From Heloderma charlesbogerti (Eukaryota > Chordata > Lepidosauria > Squamata > Helodermatidae), in assembly GCA_026122225.1 (NCBI GenBank), contig JANEZZ010000473.1, positions 186,001-250,000 of the forward strand: DNA of 64,000 bases, given 5' to 3'. A program made the position numbers and the translations under genes. The stretch's first letter is position 1, and each line of letters begins with the position of its first letter. Below, piece after piece: positions 22,301 to 33,535 of this stretch. The notes under the pieces were generated by a model that did no database searches, was not told where the DNA came from, and worked only from the letters and a program-made list of their open reading frames with translations.

Positions 22301-22479
22301 GGCAAGAATACTGGAGTGGGTTGCCATTTCCTTCTCCAGTGGACCACATTTTGTCAGAACTCTTTGCCATGACCTGTCCATCTTGGGTGGCCCTGCACGG
22401 CATAGCTTATGGCTTCGCTGAGTTATGCAAGCCCCTTCGCCACAACAAGGCAGTGATCCATGAAGGGGAGACCAGGAAG
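19390..22479 (-). mobile_element. RTE-BovB LINE copy 2, full length with 11-bp target duplication
   Basis: The element is 19401-22468 (3068 bp), flanked by AGACCAGGAAG at 19390-19400 and 22469-22479. The 3' tail is a clean TTG repeat (AAC on the coding strand). Its 5' end matches copy 1 exactly. It lacks 157 bp present in copy 1 (8094-8250), which is most of the length difference. Confidence 0.95.
19429..22403 (-). pseudogene. BovB ORF, broken, with intact catalytic motifs
   Basis: The frame starts at 22403 as in copy 1 and is interrupted by a CGA-to-TGA stop after MISV (about 21816) and a TGG-to-TAG stop near 21440. A frame change follows at the 157-bp deletion near 20563, and there are breaks near 19786 and 19680. 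The deletion removes the reverse-transcriptase stretch from NYRTIALIS to AGFRRGRGT, joining at a short AA/CAA match. The endonuclease SDH and the RT YADD (in LQYADDTTLMAES) are kept, unlike copy 1. Confidence 0.9.
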
Positions 22480-22884
22480 ACCTGTGTTCAAATCCATACT
22501 TAGACATAAAAGTCACTGAGGCACGCAAGTGAGCAAAAAAGATGGTGCCCAAAGCTTTTCAGTTCCATACAGCCATTCTCTCCTATTTTATTCTACTTCA
22601 TATATAACATTATTAGACAAACGCTGATAAACACATTGATTAGAAAGCACAGCTTCTTATACCTTAATTGATCCACATGGAGAGGAGAAACCATACCAGT
22701 TCTAGATTGTTGGCAACAATATCATCAAAGATGGCAGGTGGATCAAAATTCCATCAAAGACTACAGTCTGAAGACAGCAGGCCTTACTGCAAGTCAGAGA
22801 ATCTAATCTGTAGTCAAGGCCCAATCTCTGATTCAGACTTGGCAAACAGTCCGAGTCTTGGTGGTTATTGGACACTAAGTCTCC
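22480..22884. other. Unassigned spacer
   Basis: No gene or known repeat recognised. Confidence 0.3.
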
Positions 22885-22990
22885 CTTATGGGTAATAAGA
22901 TCCATGCTAGATCAGACCACAGACCTGGCATTTCCTTTCCAACAATGTCCAGCCAGATGCCTCAGGGAAGCTTCTAAACAAGGCATGATG
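22885..22990 (-). mobile_element. CR1-type 3' UTR fragment (probable)
   Basis: TGCTAGATCAGACCACAGAC and CAGCCAGATGCCTCAGGGAA resemble the inverted 3' UTR of the CR1 copies at 15.3 and 47.7 kb, but decayed. Confidence 0.45.
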
Positions 22991-23000
22991 GCTATGGCTG

Positions 23001-23353
23001 TAGGGTGGCCATGTATCCTCTTTTACAGAGGGCAGTCCTCTGTTTGAAGGGTTGCTAGAGAACTGACCTCTGATTGAAGGGCTGTTAAGTCCACTTCCTA
23101 GTGAAAGATCACAAACAGCCCTAGGAGAGGACAGCTGGGGTCTTGAAGTTGCCCATTAACTGTTAGCGCCTGGACAACAGACTAAACAGGCAGACACATA
23201 AGGCACCTGGTCACAGTCTTCTGCATGATGCTGAGACATACTGCATTTCTATTTAAATTTGCATCTATACATATACATCAGAATTTGCAAGTTTTATGCA
23301 AATCTATGTCCTCTTTTGTCCTCTTTTTGGGTGATTCATAACAGGCCACCCTA
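23001..23353 (-). mobile_element. MITE family 'GGTGGCC', copy 3
   Basis: Full-length inverted copy, starting TAGGGTGGCCATGTATCCTC and ending TCATAACAGGCCACCCTA. It shows the family's inverted TAGGGTGGCC/GGCCACCCTA termini most clearly. The interior holds GGCACCTGGTCACAGTCTTC and CATTTCTATTTAAATTTGCA. No clean target duplication is seen. Confidence 0.7.
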
Positions 23354-25039
23354 ACCTGGCATCTGGTACTGAGAACCATGCTGCCCTTGAGCATGGAGGT
23401 CCTATTTAGTGACCACTGATGACAGGGGCTGACCTATCCTCCTTATCTAATCCCTTTAAAAACCTTCTCTAAGATCCTAGTGGCCATCACCCAACCTCCT
23501 GGCAGTGAATTCCTACAGTGTAGTAGGATTCAGTAGGTAATGGATTGCTTCTGGCAGGAGCCTTCTGCAGCTGTCCTACAGTATTCCTGCCCAGGAAGTG
23601 ATTTCTACTGAAGTACATGCGCTATTTGGACAGCACAATAGTTATGTTGACATTTTCCCCACTTAATCATTTGCCGCACATACACACCCAGCAATCCTTC
23701 CCCATTTGTCTTGTGTTTGTAGAATGGAAGCACACCAAACCGTGTGCCCCAAATCAAAAACATCCGTGCAAGCTCGACTCTCACAACTTCAGTTCTTCAC
23801 CTGTGATATGGAAATACTGAGAAAATATTCCTCTCATGAGGAAATACTGCCTTATGAGAGGAGGCTGCATGTACATCGTTGTTACTATAAAGAAATTTGC
23901 ATTGACCATTATGACAGAGAAGATTAATTTTCCCACCCTCCTTTGTGATGGTTTATATGTTAAAAGATACATTAAAAACCAGTCACAATCTATTGCCTGC
24001 TATACACTAATCTTTGATACATATTTCTGGCCAGGTACAGCAGAAAGTGGTATTTTGTGTTTTGTGGGGGGGTGTTTTGTTTTTAGTATTACAGCGCGGG
24101 GCGGGTGGTGTTAAAAGAGTCCACTACAAAAGTGAAGGACAATGGAAGATGGCCTAGCCCCAGTGCACATTATTTCCCACAAAACAAGCAAGGTTAACAG
24201 TAAAAGCAATTGTGATGGTATGTTTACATCAGAACAGCAATTTTGAATGTTTCTTTGTTTTGCTGTGTCAGCGGGGTGGGGAACGGGAGACATATAGAAT
24301 GAAACAGTGACATTTTAAAAAGCAGTAACCCAAAATTAAGCAGGAACATAAAACACAGGAAGAAGATAGGCAATGCCAGCTCTTAATAGCTTCCATTCAT
24401 CCTCTGTAATAGCCTATAATGGAAACATACAAACCCATTTGGAAGTGGAGTCGGTGGCATAGAATAGTCAAATTACTGGAACAGTCTCAGGCCTTGACAT
24501 TTCTCAGCACAACCAAATATTTGAACTGTATTCCTCACTGAAGGAAGTTTCTTCACTTAGTCCGCATTTCTTCTGTATCATATTTATTTCTTAGTATGGC
24601 TCCGGATGACAATTTTTGCCCACTATGCAATGTCTTTTTGAAGTCACAATGGGGTGATCTCTGCAGAAGCCATGAGAGGAGGCTTTTTCACAGAACCATC
24701 CCACATGTTATTATTACAGGGTACAGGAGGAAGTGGCCCCAGACTGCCACGCTTTCATCTGAAGGCCTGACTCTGAACATAGCCTAGACATATACAAAAT
24801 GTAGGCTCTGCCTGAATAATTGGGAACCCTGAAAAAACATTCCATGGTACAGATCACACAATCTGAGCCTATGTGTACACACCTGCATACAGCTTCATTC
24901 ACACCTTAGATCATGAGCAGACAACCTCTTCGGGCCTGATGGCACATTTGGCAATCTAAGAAACTGACTTGGACACTACCACAAAATGGACGTGCCACTG
25001 TTGAAACCATCTACGTGCCACCTGCTATCCTCTCTGTTG
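23354..25039. other. Unassigned 1.7-kb spacer
   Basis: No gene or known repeat recognised. Sub-100-codon ORFs only. Confidence 0.3.
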
Positions 25040-25180
25040 TGTTTTTACTTCTTATTGTGTTTTTATCATTTTTAATACCACATTGGTTTTTATTGTGTGT
25101 TTTATTGTTGTATGCTGCCTTGGGAGGGGTCCTTTCCTGAAAGGAGGTCAAGAAATATTTTAAATACATAAATAAATCTT
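25040..25180 (+). mobile_element. L2/CR1-type LINE 3' end
   Basis: T-rich sequence with TTTTATTGTGTG, then ATGCTGCCTTGGGAGG and AGGTCAAGAAATATTT, ending AAATACATAAATAAAT. Confidence 0.6.
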
Positions 25181-25485
25181 CATTTGCTAAGAATGTTTCT
25201 GAGCCCCACATGTGGCCCAGAGGCATTCATGGGAAAAGATGGGAGCAGCTTGAGGCCCTCACTTTGGGCGCCACGTTGCCTTACCTGGTCTTAGATCAAT
25301 ATCCCGAAGTCTGGGAGTAGGTCTGGTGGATTTGATCCTGCTTCCTCCATGTATTGATTTGTATACAGCACTGAGGTGTGAATGTGTTGTCTTTGACAGT
25401 TTTCTCAGATGGCAAATGTCAGCAAGGTATATCGAAAAGCTTAGTCAAAGAATGTTAGAAATGGAGTCCATTGCATGGTAATGGA

Positions 25486-25548
25486 ATGTACCCTTTATAT
25501 ACCCTTTATATCAGTCTTATATCAAATATACCCTTTATATCAGTCTTC
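25486..25548 (+). repeat. Short tandem/interspersed TACCCTTTATAT units
   Basis: TACCCTTTATAT occurs three times and TCAGTCTT twice between 25488 and 25548, a small local duplication ending at the next MITE. Confidence 0.7.
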
Positions 25549-25661
25549 CTCAACCTGGCACCCTCCAGATGTGTTGGCTTGCAACTTCCATCATGCTGGC
25601 CGGGGTTGATGGGTTCTGTAGTCCAACACATCTGGAGGGCATCAGGTTGGGGAAGGCTGCT
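25541..25661. mobile_element. Palindromic MITE (hAT-like), 'AACTCCCATCA' family
   Basis: The left half holds CCTCAACCTGGCACCCTCCA and GATGTGTTGG. The right half returns as CCAACACATCTGGAGGGCAT and CAGGTTGGGGAAGGCTG. It is one of the better-preserved copies. Confidence 0.7.
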
Positions 25662-25952
25662 TTATATAGTCTGCTTTTAGAAGGATCCCAGTGGATACTA
25701 ATAGTCATTTCAGTACAGTTTATCATCATTGACTGGTGTGAATGATGGCTTGGTTGCAAATATTCAGTGCTCATTCACACTGTGGTATACTTTATAAACA
25801 ACATTTTACATTTAGCTATGAGCCATTTATTATAGTCAAAAGACTGTGCAGCAATTCTGTCTTTTTCCTTAACAGATTTTTTGTGGTAAAGAAAAAGATG
25901 GAAGAAGTGGTGGGAAGGCACAGGAGGACGATGGCTGGAAGATGACAACATC

Positions 25953-26750
25953 AGGGCCCCATCTATATGCACCACTTTGACCCCCCCCGTTGCAACTTCT
26001 CAGCAATGCGGCTTCAAATCAGCATGCCCTGCGATACACTCACGATGTGCTGCGCGCTCCCCTTACAGACTCACCATGCCCTTTTTGTTGTTGTTGCCAT
26101 TTTACTGAAATGCTCAGGTGTACAGTCCCGTGAGTTTGGGGGTGCGACACTTCAGTGGCTGTTTTGTATTTGTGGGGCTCTGCTGGGTCTTTCCATCCCT
26201 TTTTAGGTAAAAAGTGGGTGTTTTGTGCTCCTTCATTTCTGCACCATCAGTTTGTCAGTTCCTCAGCCCAAGACTCTCACGATGGTTCGCGCTCACAAGC
26301 GTGAGCACTACGTGTCTAGCCATTGCTCCGAAATGGTGGCCGGAGTGATGTTGGTCCTCCCCCAAGCCCCCCACCAGCCCTTGGATACTGAGTCCACAAC
26401 CATTGCAAAACTGTGCAAAAGTGTGATTAAATAGATGAAAATGCCCCTCTGTGCCTCTATAACTGCGAAGCTATGAAGGGATGGGGAAGTAAAGGGGCGT
26501 CACAGAGTGATGCGGCCACTTTGCATGCCTACAACATGCCCACTGCAAAATGTGAAGTCCGTTCGGGGAAGGAACAGACACCCCACAACTGCAGGAAACC
26601 CGCAGCAACCCCCCAAAATTGCAGTACAACAACTCCTTGGAACTCCGCATTTTCCAGGCGAAAACCATGGATGGCTGCGAAGTCATCTATCATGAGGGAC
26701 CTCAACTCACACCTGCCCCAGAGTAAAAGCCTGGTGTAGATGGGGCCCTA
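25953..26750. mobile_element. TIR element with GGGCCCCATCTA ends
   Basis: The left end at 25953 reads AGGGCCCCATCTATATGCAC and the right end near 26726-26750 reads TGGTGTAGATGGGGCCCTA, an inverted pair of about 18 bp. The interior is GC-mixed with short frames, none recognisable. It may be a non-autonomous DNA transposon of about 800 bp. I could not establish a target duplication. Confidence 0.6.
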
Positions 26751-27328
26751 GACACACACACCCAGTAAATTCTGTGAATGAGGCAGCACAATGGCACCCT
26801 AAAAGTTTTGTCTGGAAGCATCCTAAATCGCTCATTCAAATTCACAATAGATAAAGAGACAACATTGAAATGAGCAAGTATGCAGCTAAGAGTTCACCTC
26901 CTTGATATCAAGACTCTAATTTAGATAGTGTCTAACTTGTAAGTGAGCTATGTTACAAAATGGGGAAAATTCTTAAAAGGACAACCAGGAATGATAAACT
27001 GACAAAGGAGATGGAGAACTACATCATCTGTGTTTCCTTACAAAATATTTGGTTTTAGTTTGTAATAATCTCATTGGAGTACAAAGTGGAAAAAGAAATA
27101 AGAAACAGACATGATTAGAATATGTTTTTGGTATGACTAGGGCATTGCATCATTTTTTACTATATGGGGCAAAGGTCATCTCAGAATCTAACACATGAAA
27201 AATCAGAATCCAACCAATTTTACTGAACTGTAGCTGAGAGTGGCGTTATTACTTGACCTTTAGAAAATAAAGAATGGGAACAGTTGGGGGGGCAGTTTTG
27301 AACTCTGATCAAGGCAGCGCAGCTAATA
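26751..27328. other. Unassigned spacer
   Basis: No gene or known repeat recognised. Confidence 0.3.
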
Positions 27329-27482
27329 CGTTAGGGCAGGGGTGGGCAACTTGTGGCCCTCCAAATGTTTTGGCCTACAACTCCCATCAGCCCTAGTCAC
27401 AGCATAGCTAATGGTGAGAGATCACAGGAGTTGTAGGCCAAAACATCTGGAGGACCACAGGTTGCTCGTCCCTGAGTTAGGG
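27329..27482. mobile_element. Palindromic hAT MITE with 8-bp target duplication
   Basis: The element is 27337-27474, from CAGGGGTGGGCAACTTGTGG to CAGGTTGCTCGTCCCTG. The two halves pair through CCAAATGTTTTGGCCTACAA and TTGTAGGCCAAAACATCTGG. Flanks are CGTTAGGG (27329-27336) and AGTTAGGG (27475-27482), 7 of 8 identical, which places this family in hAT. Confidence 0.85.
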
Positions 27483-28140
27483 CAGTAGTGAAGTTGGTGG
27501 CTCAGGTGCTCACTGTGAGGTAAGGCCACCTTGGGAAAGAGTCCTCCTATGACTCTTGCCCAAGAAGAGTAGTTTTAATTTTACTTCCCTAAATGACAAC
27601 ATCTGGTACAGCAGCATTGGCCTATCTGTCCTAGTTATAGTCTTGGAAGCCAGTTCAGCTATTCATGACCATTATTTATTTAATTATCATTATTAGTGTA
27701 CATTGAATAGTGCTTCCAAAGGCTTAGGAAATATCAGTGTGCCAGTTGGATCTGAAGGATTACTTTGTATCAGATAATTCTTTAATTGTTTTGGTTTAAA
27801 TCCAAAGGCCCTCTGTGCCATCTGTCCTCATCAAAATATAACATTGCCAAATTTGATTTGTACTCCACTTTTCACAGCAGGACAATTCTTGGGCTATCTA
27901 AATCAAGCAGTGAAATTAGACAAAAAGCTATAAAGTGGGAGAAATAGATAATGGGAAGATGGGGTCGCTTCAGAAGAAGAAAAACATAGGGCTCAGTCCT
28001 TTAATTTTGCTGCACAAGCATCCACCCAAAAGTTAGGCCAAAACCTATATTTCTACATAGACAATGTAGCAATGATGCTCAAACAACTGTACACACGTAG
28101 CTTAAATGTATGGGATGGAAGCACCACAATGATCTGCATA
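27483..28140. other. Unassigned spacer
   Basis: No gene or known repeat recognised. Confidence 0.3.
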
Positions 28141-28569
28141 GGCACAATCCTATGGAGACAGTCGGCCACCTCTGAACTTGAAGGCAGCTGACTATCCAAT
28201 ACAGGGTGGGCAGAGTGCAGAGGGCACCTTCCCCTCCACGCTCTGGCTGCCCTGCATTTGTGGCTAGATGGCTGATTTCAGCCGTCTAGCCAGGGCACCT
28301 TGGAGTGGGGGGGGGGCAGACGGCACATACCAGCACTTCCATGGCCCCCTCCCTGCCCCCAGGAACACTGTCATTTCGGGCACTATGCACTGCTCTTCTG
28401 AGCGCGGAGCTGGGAAGAAACTCTGCCTCCTACGAGGCGGCTGCGGAGGGGGTGGGGAGTCGTATTTCTGGGAACTGAGCTTGGAGCGCTGGCTCCGAGC
28501 TCGGTTCCCATAAACAGAAAAATCCTATGGCCATCTAGACTCTGTCTAGCAGCCATAGGATTGTGCCCT
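28141..28569. mobile_element. TIR element with GGCACAATCCTATGG ends
   Basis: The left end is GGCACAATCCTATGGAGACA. The right end is GCCATAGGATTGTGCCC followed by TAA; left flank ATA. The 3-bp T/A-rich junction and the GCAATCCTAT-type end resemble the Harbinger-like MITEs at 40668 and 51577. An inner hairpin at 28261-28292 pairs TGGCTAGATGGCTG with CAGCCGTCTAGCCA. The interior is GC-rich and non-coding. Confidence 0.6.
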
Positions 28570-28824
28570 AATCGTATTTGTAGAATACGATATAATGCAG
28601 CATATAACTTTGGAAGCAAAGCTTAGCAAATTTCAGTAAATCTAAGTGTACTCTGCTCTAACTCGCAACTCATCTGTATCTCTATGACCATTAAGTTATG
28701 CCTACTCGAGGCAGCCCTAGAACTAGTATGCTCTTGTTCTAAATAAATTACTTCAAACATTTTTTTAACTTGAAGCACTTGTTTAAGCTTATTACTTCTA
28801 AGAGGTGCTTTGAAGGCATGTTAT

Positions 28825-28960
28825 GCAGCCACCTTGATGAAGCTAAGCAGGTTGGGTCTGGTGACTGCCTGGATGGGAGACCACCTGGAAACCCAATTTA
28901 GACTGTCTTGAGTTCTAACTTCTATGATGGAAGGAAGGCAGGGTATTTTTTTTAAGGCAG
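28825..28960 (+). mobile_element. 5S rRNA-derived SINE fragment
   Basis: GAAGCTAAGCAGGTTGGGTC, then TGGATGGGAGACCACCTGGA, matches the internal control region and 3' half of 5S rRNA. The sequence then departs from 5S into a tail with GGAAGGAAGGCAGGGTA and T-rich DNA. The 5S 5' portion is missing, so this is a SINE or pseudogene, not a 5S gene. Confidence 0.7.
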
Positions 28961-29164
28961 ATGTCTGAAAAGGCTGAAGCCAAAGGTAGCAACCCTATTA
29001 CACAGTCACTGAGGTGGGCAGAAAAACAGTTCAAATGAATTATTGGGACTGGGGCTGGGAGAGGAACTACATAGTCCATTATCTTCAGTATAGACTGTAA
29101 GTGATTATGAGGATCAGGAAATGGAGGCACAAGCTAGGGTGACAGGGAGCCCAAGTGACTGTGA

Positions 29165-29780
29165 CATCCAGGAATGCTTTTTACCACCTTCACCTATCTG
29201 GAGAGGATGGACCTTGCCTCAGTTATCCATGCACTAATGCCTTCCAGCCTAGACTACTGTAATGCACTTTACATGGGACTACCTTTAAAGATGGTTCAGA
29301 AACGTCATCTGGTACAGAGAGGAGCTGCCTAAATATTGATGGGAATGGGGTGGTTGGATCATATAACACTTATACTACACCAGGTGTCAGGAATGTTGGG
29401 AGCTGTAGTCCAAAACATCTGGAGGGCACCAGGTTGGGGAAGGCTGCCTGAAACATTTTGGGACCAAGTTACTTGAAGGACCACTTTCACCCATATCAGG
29501 CAGCCCACACTTTAAGACCAGCAACAGTGGGTCTTTTGACTTCCCCACCTTTGAGAACAGTGATGCTGGCATGTACATGAGAAAGGGTCTTTTCTGCAGT
29601 GTCCCCATGCCCCTGGAATGGGTTGCCATCTGAGGTCAGCAGGCCCCATCATTGCAAACCTTTGAGGAAAGCCTTGAAGACTTATCTGTTTTCCCTGTGT
29701 GTGTTTTATTGGACTGATCTTGGTTTTTATCTGCAGTTGTGTTTTAAATTTTAGCAGTGTCTGGTTTGGAAGTTTTTTTA
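29165..29780 (+). mobile_element. L2-type LINE fragment with MITE insertion
   Basis: The translation holds DLASVIHALMPSSLDYCNAL and YMGLPLKMVQKRHLVQRGAA, the L2/CR1 RT C-terminal region, with a stop soon after. A half MITE (29385-29450, CAAAACATCTGGAGGGCACC) is inserted. The LINE then resumes with the RFFCSVPMPLEWVA-like region and a T-rich UTR. It is a broken remnant. Confidence 0.65.
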
Positions 29781-29854
29781 TTGCCGGTGCTTGTTCATTG
29801 TATAGAATTGTATTATGGAAGCAACCCTGGGAGATCTTTGCCCTTAAAAGTGGC

Positions 29855-30050
29855 TAGGATGGTCACTCATGAATTGCCAAAAAAGAGGAAATGCATTACC
29901 CAAAAAGAGGACCAAAAAGAGGACACAGATTTGCATAATGTTTGCATGTGCTAATTTATATGTATAGATGCAAATTTAGAAAATAATTATAATTTAAATA
30001 GAAATACAGTACATCTCACCATAGTGCGGACGTCTGTGACCGAGGGGCGA
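29855..30050 (+). mobile_element. MITE family 'GGTGGCC', copy 4 (left part)
   Basis: TAGGATGGTCACTCATGAAT, the AAAAAGAGG repeats, TTTGCATAATGTTTGCATGT and ATACAGTACATCTCACC follow the family order; it stops after GTGACCGAGG. Confidence 0.65.
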
Positions 30051-30523
30051 CGGACTTCACGACAACAGAATGAGAAGTGCGTTAGAGTATTACCTGGATT
30101 TTCATGGAATTGGCTTTGGTCTGTCAAGGACACATGAAGCAAGATAAGCCGAGTGTACCGTACCTTTAAAATCTGGTTTTCAGTGCTTGAAAGGAACATA
30201 CTTCTGGGTGGGGTGGGGGGAGAAGAACTGAATGTCATCAAACTGGCAGGGGCTACTCAACCTATGAGAGAGGCCTGTTTCCCGCCCCTGTCCAGGTTCT
30301 CCCCTGCTACTACATTATGAATGGAGAGCAACTAATTTTCCCCGTGTGTGCAGATTTCCCTGAAGAAACGAAAATCCCCAGTTCTCCAGTACAGCATCTG
30401 AAGACTCCTGAGAGCTCCTCCACACCCTAATTTCACTGCATCCCAACAATCTGCTGCAGAGTTATTGCTCCCACCCCATTTTCCCCCATGTGTGCACTTT
30501 TGCCTATTGCTTCCAACTAGGGA
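30051..30523. other. Unassigned spacer
   Basis: No gene or known repeat recognised. Confidence 0.3.
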
Positions 30524-31100
30524 TGGCACAGGCACCCAATTCAGTCTGGGAATCTGGTGGACCTGCTCCTGCCCGCATGCCCAAGCCCCGCTCACCAAGC
30601 CCCTGCCCCTGCTCACCCCCTGCTTGCGCTTGATGAATAGCTTGCACTCACTCCTGCAGCCTCGTCGTGCTTTGTGGTTGCCATTTTTTGAGATAGAAAA
30701 TGGCAACCGCAAAATGCATAAATTTGCGCACATGCAAAAATATGCATTTTGTAAATGCGTATATTCATGTATGCGCAAAAATGCGTATTTTATGACAAAT
30801 GCACATTTTTGTACACACATTGTGTGACTTCACAAAAATGCACATTTCACACATGAGAATATGCACATTTGCAAAATGTGCATTTTCACCCATACAAAAA
30901 CCTGGGTATTTTTGCGATCACCATTTTATTTTTTTTAGAAATGGTGACTGTGGAGCTCAATGAGGCCATTGGGGTGAGTGCAGGCTGCTCGCCAAGCGTG
31001 GGAGGTGCTCAAGCACGGTCTGGGGACTGGCGAGCAGGTGCAGGGGCTGGGCAGGTGTCCAGAGAATCCGGACGGGGGTGAGTTCGCATATCCCGACTTC
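30524..31100. mobile_element. Possible TIR element with a degenerate TGCA/AAAT repeat core
   Basis: It starts TAGGGATGGCACAGGCACCC and ends with a GTGAGTTCGCATATCCC junction. Near each end are ACCTGC and GGTGC-type blocks in opposite orientation. The core (30700-30905) is built from imperfect GCAAAATGCAnATTT units in both orientations, which gives odd Cys/His-rich translations on the minus strand. These are not a gene. Boundaries and class are tentative. Confidence 0.45.
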
Positions 31101-31779
31101 CAACCCTTTCCCTTTCTCCCTTTCTTCTTCTCCCTGCTTGCAGTAAGAAGCTCCCATAAAGATAAACCCCAAAGATAAAGTGGAGAAGGGACTTTACATA
31201 ACTACAGAGAAATGACTTGAGACTACAGAACATCAAAGAAGCACAGCATTGCAGTAGCAATTTAAGAGATGTGAAAGAGTGCTTTTGGGCAAGTGACTGA
31301 AGTTAGCTTTTAACCCTTTGACTGCAGGGAAGTGAGATTTATTTTTTACTTCTGAGTATACATGCTCAGTGGGTGGGGGGGATATGTTAAAGATTAAAAG
31401 CAGGCTACTTAAGGTGAATGAGTGTCTCCACTACTGTGGTAATGTGAGGGGTCACTGCTGTGCTCCTGGGGATTTTCCCAATGGGAAAAACTACTTCCAC
31501 TGGGAAAACAAGAGGGAATGGGGCACCCCACCCCCTTGGCTATGTCACTGCCAGGCCACAGAGGCACACCCAGGATTTTATGCAGGGGGTGGGAGGGGGG
31601 GGACATGGCACACTGTGGTAAAACTGCCAGGGAGCAGCTTTCAGTGAAAAAGCTGGAGTAAAAGGAGTTTCAGAAAATACGGCTTTTCAAGAGGGAAGTG
31701 GCTGGTTGGCAGCAGCTTGGCGACAATGTCATTTGTCACGAAGAAACTCAGACTGCTCTAACTTTGCAATAAATTGCTC
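31101..31779. other. Unassigned spacer
   Basis: No gene or known repeat recognised. Confidence 0.3.
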
Positions 31780-31837
31780 ATGAAGACAGCCCCCAGGCGA
31801 CCCGTGTGCCTTGCTCAGTCTGCTGTTCAGGTGCTAC

Positions 31838-32285
31838 TGTTATAGAAATTTCAGTTGTAATATGTCTGTTATCCCATAATTTTATAAGCTAGGCTACGTC
31901 TATTCTACCTCTGTGTGAGATTGTCATGCCAAACAAGACACACTGCCTTATCAGAGTCTCAGGAATGCCAAGAATGTATTTACGTTAGAGTACAAGACTA
32001 CCTCTCTGCGCATGCCTAGATATGTGAAAGGCACTGCCTGCTTTCTGTCTCCGTCTCAGCTAGACAAAGAGATTAGTACAGCGCAAGTGTAAGACAGCCC
32101 CCAAAGGTCTTGCCTATATAAACTTCTGGATCACATTACTTGATTGTGATCTTTGTTGGAGCCTTAGCCCCAAAGGTTGCCTTATTCTGCAGAATAAAAT
32201 CATGTTGGACCAGATCTCTGCCTCCTCTCGTTCTTGGTAAACAAATTGGAAAGTCTACCAGGGAAAGAACACAATTTTTGTAACA
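31838..32285 (+). repeat. 5' LTR
   Basis: 448 bp, from TGTTATAGAAATTTCAG to TTTTTGTAACA. TATATAA at 32115-32121 is the promoter box and AATAAA at 32193-32198 the polyadenylation signal, giving a U3-R-U5 layout. It has a 5-bp TTCTG-type insertion before the polyadenylation signal and CAA after GCTAGA that the 3' LTR lacks. Confidence 0.95.
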
Positions 32286-32290
32286 ATTTC

Positions 32291-32307
32291 TGGCACCCAG
32301 ACGGGAC
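32291..32307 (+). other. Primer binding site
   Basis: TGGCACCCAGACGGGAC begins 5 bases after the LTR, the expected position for a tRNA 3' end (CCA complement). I do not assign the tRNA. Confidence 0.7.
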
Positions 32308-32326
32308 TCCCTGTGTGATCTGGGAG

Positions 32327-32633
32327 TAGGGGCGTACGAAACCCCACTTACCTGGCTCCGCCGGGTTCTGCAGGTGTGGGGAGGCGATCCATTCCTCCCC
32401 CTGGAATCCTTGACAAGGGGGGAGGCGATCCGTTCCTCCCCCCCGGAATCCTGCCTGGCTGGCTCCACTCCACGGCCAGGCCACGGAGCTGCCGGCTGGG
32501 CCAACCCGCAGTGGGGCCTCCAGCCTACTGTAGGAGATGCCATTTGCGTCCCTACGCTGGCCCGTGATAGGCTACATAAATATTTACGTAGCCTATCACT
32601 GCTAAAACAGGGATGCAAATGGCGTTCACGCTT
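32327..32633 (+). mobile_element. Hairpin-array hAT fragment C, inside the provirus leader
   Basis: It starts TAGGGGCGTACGAAACCCCA, followed by two GAGGCGATCC(A/G)TTCCTCCCCC units. A GCTACATAAATATTTACGTAGC hairpin core lies at about 32566-32600, flanked by GCAAATGGCGTTC. The right terminus is missing: the next sequence is the left arm of a large palindrome. A CGTACATCCCTA terminus at 33978-33989 could be its other end, but the 8 bases flanking the two ends do not match. Confidence 0.7.
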
Positions 32634-33103
32634 CACTTGTACAAATGCAGCATGAAGGGAAAGATCAGCAACCTTCTCTTTGTTTGAATAAAAAGCACAC
32701 TCTGCACATGCTCAGGGAATTGACAAAATGAGGAACTATATTCTTCTATTGTGTGTGTGTGTGTGTATAATCTCCCTCAATCTAGCTGTTCCCTGAACCC
32801 CCCCCCATTCACCCAAGGGTCTTCTGAGATAACTAACAGGAGGTTTGATAATGAGTGGGTTGTGGAAATACAAAGCTGAGCAGAGAGGAGAACCAACTCT
32901 GTGCATGTCTACTCAGAAGTAAGTCTTACTGAGTTCAATGCAACTTACTCCTACACATGTCAGCACCCCACTTGCCCCCAGCTCAGCTTTGTATTTCCAC
33001 ATCCATCTCATTATCAAACTTCTTGTTAGTTATCTCAGAAGACCCTTGGGTGAATGGGGGGGTGGTTTCCAGGGAACAGATGGATGGAGGGAGATTCCAC
33101 AAA

Positions 33104-33142
<39 letters not shown>

Positions 33143-33278
33143 AGAATATAGTTCTTCATATTCCCTGGTATGTTTATTCCTCATTTTGTCAATTCCCTGA
33201 GCATGTGCAGAGTGTGCTTTTTATTCAAACAAAGAGAAGGTTGCTGATCTTTCCCTTCATGCTGCATTTGTACAAGTG
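32634..33278. repeat. 645-bp imperfect palindrome in the provirus leader
   Basis: The left arm from 32634 (CACTTGTACAAATGCAGCAT) returns as ATGCTGCATTTGTACAAGTG ending at 33278, centred near 32956. Inner pairing reaches GTGGAAATACAAAGCTGAGC (32862-32881) with its complement at 32981-33000. The central 100 bp holds a 'GTCTACTCAG' MITE-like hairpin. The (GT)n on the left (about 32750-32766) and (CA)n on the right (33103-33140) occupy mirror positions. It is non-coding. Confidence 0.85.
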
Positions 33279-33385
33279 TGACTGCTTTAGAAAGAACTTT
33301 CCATTATACTGTCTCTTTTTCTTCAAGAGTTTCATATAACAGAAGTATGATGTAGTGGTTAGAGTCCAGCCCAAAGTCACCCAGT

Positions 33386-33535
33386 GAGATAACTAACAGG
33401 TTTGCTAATGAGCTGGATGTGGAAATACAAAGCTGAGCTGGGGGCAAGTGGGGTGCTGACATGTGTAGGAGTAAGTCACATTGAACTCAATAAGACTTAC
33501 TTCTGAGTAGACATGCACAGAGTTGGTTCTCCTCT
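33386..33535. repeat. Third, inverted copy of the palindrome centre
   Basis: GAGATAACTAACAGG through GGATGTGGAAATACAAAGCT and TAGACATGCACAGAGTTGGT is the reverse complement of 32886-33035, with few differences. The leader therefore carries three copies of this stretch. Confidence 0.8.

Noticed and set aside
28825..28960. 5S rRNA gene
   Set aside because: Only the internal and 3' part matches 5S; the 5' end is absent and a SINE-like tail follows.
30332..30820. Cys-rich 162-codon minus-strand ORF
   Set aside because: Derived from the TGCA/AAAT repeat core; no conserved spacing of cysteines.
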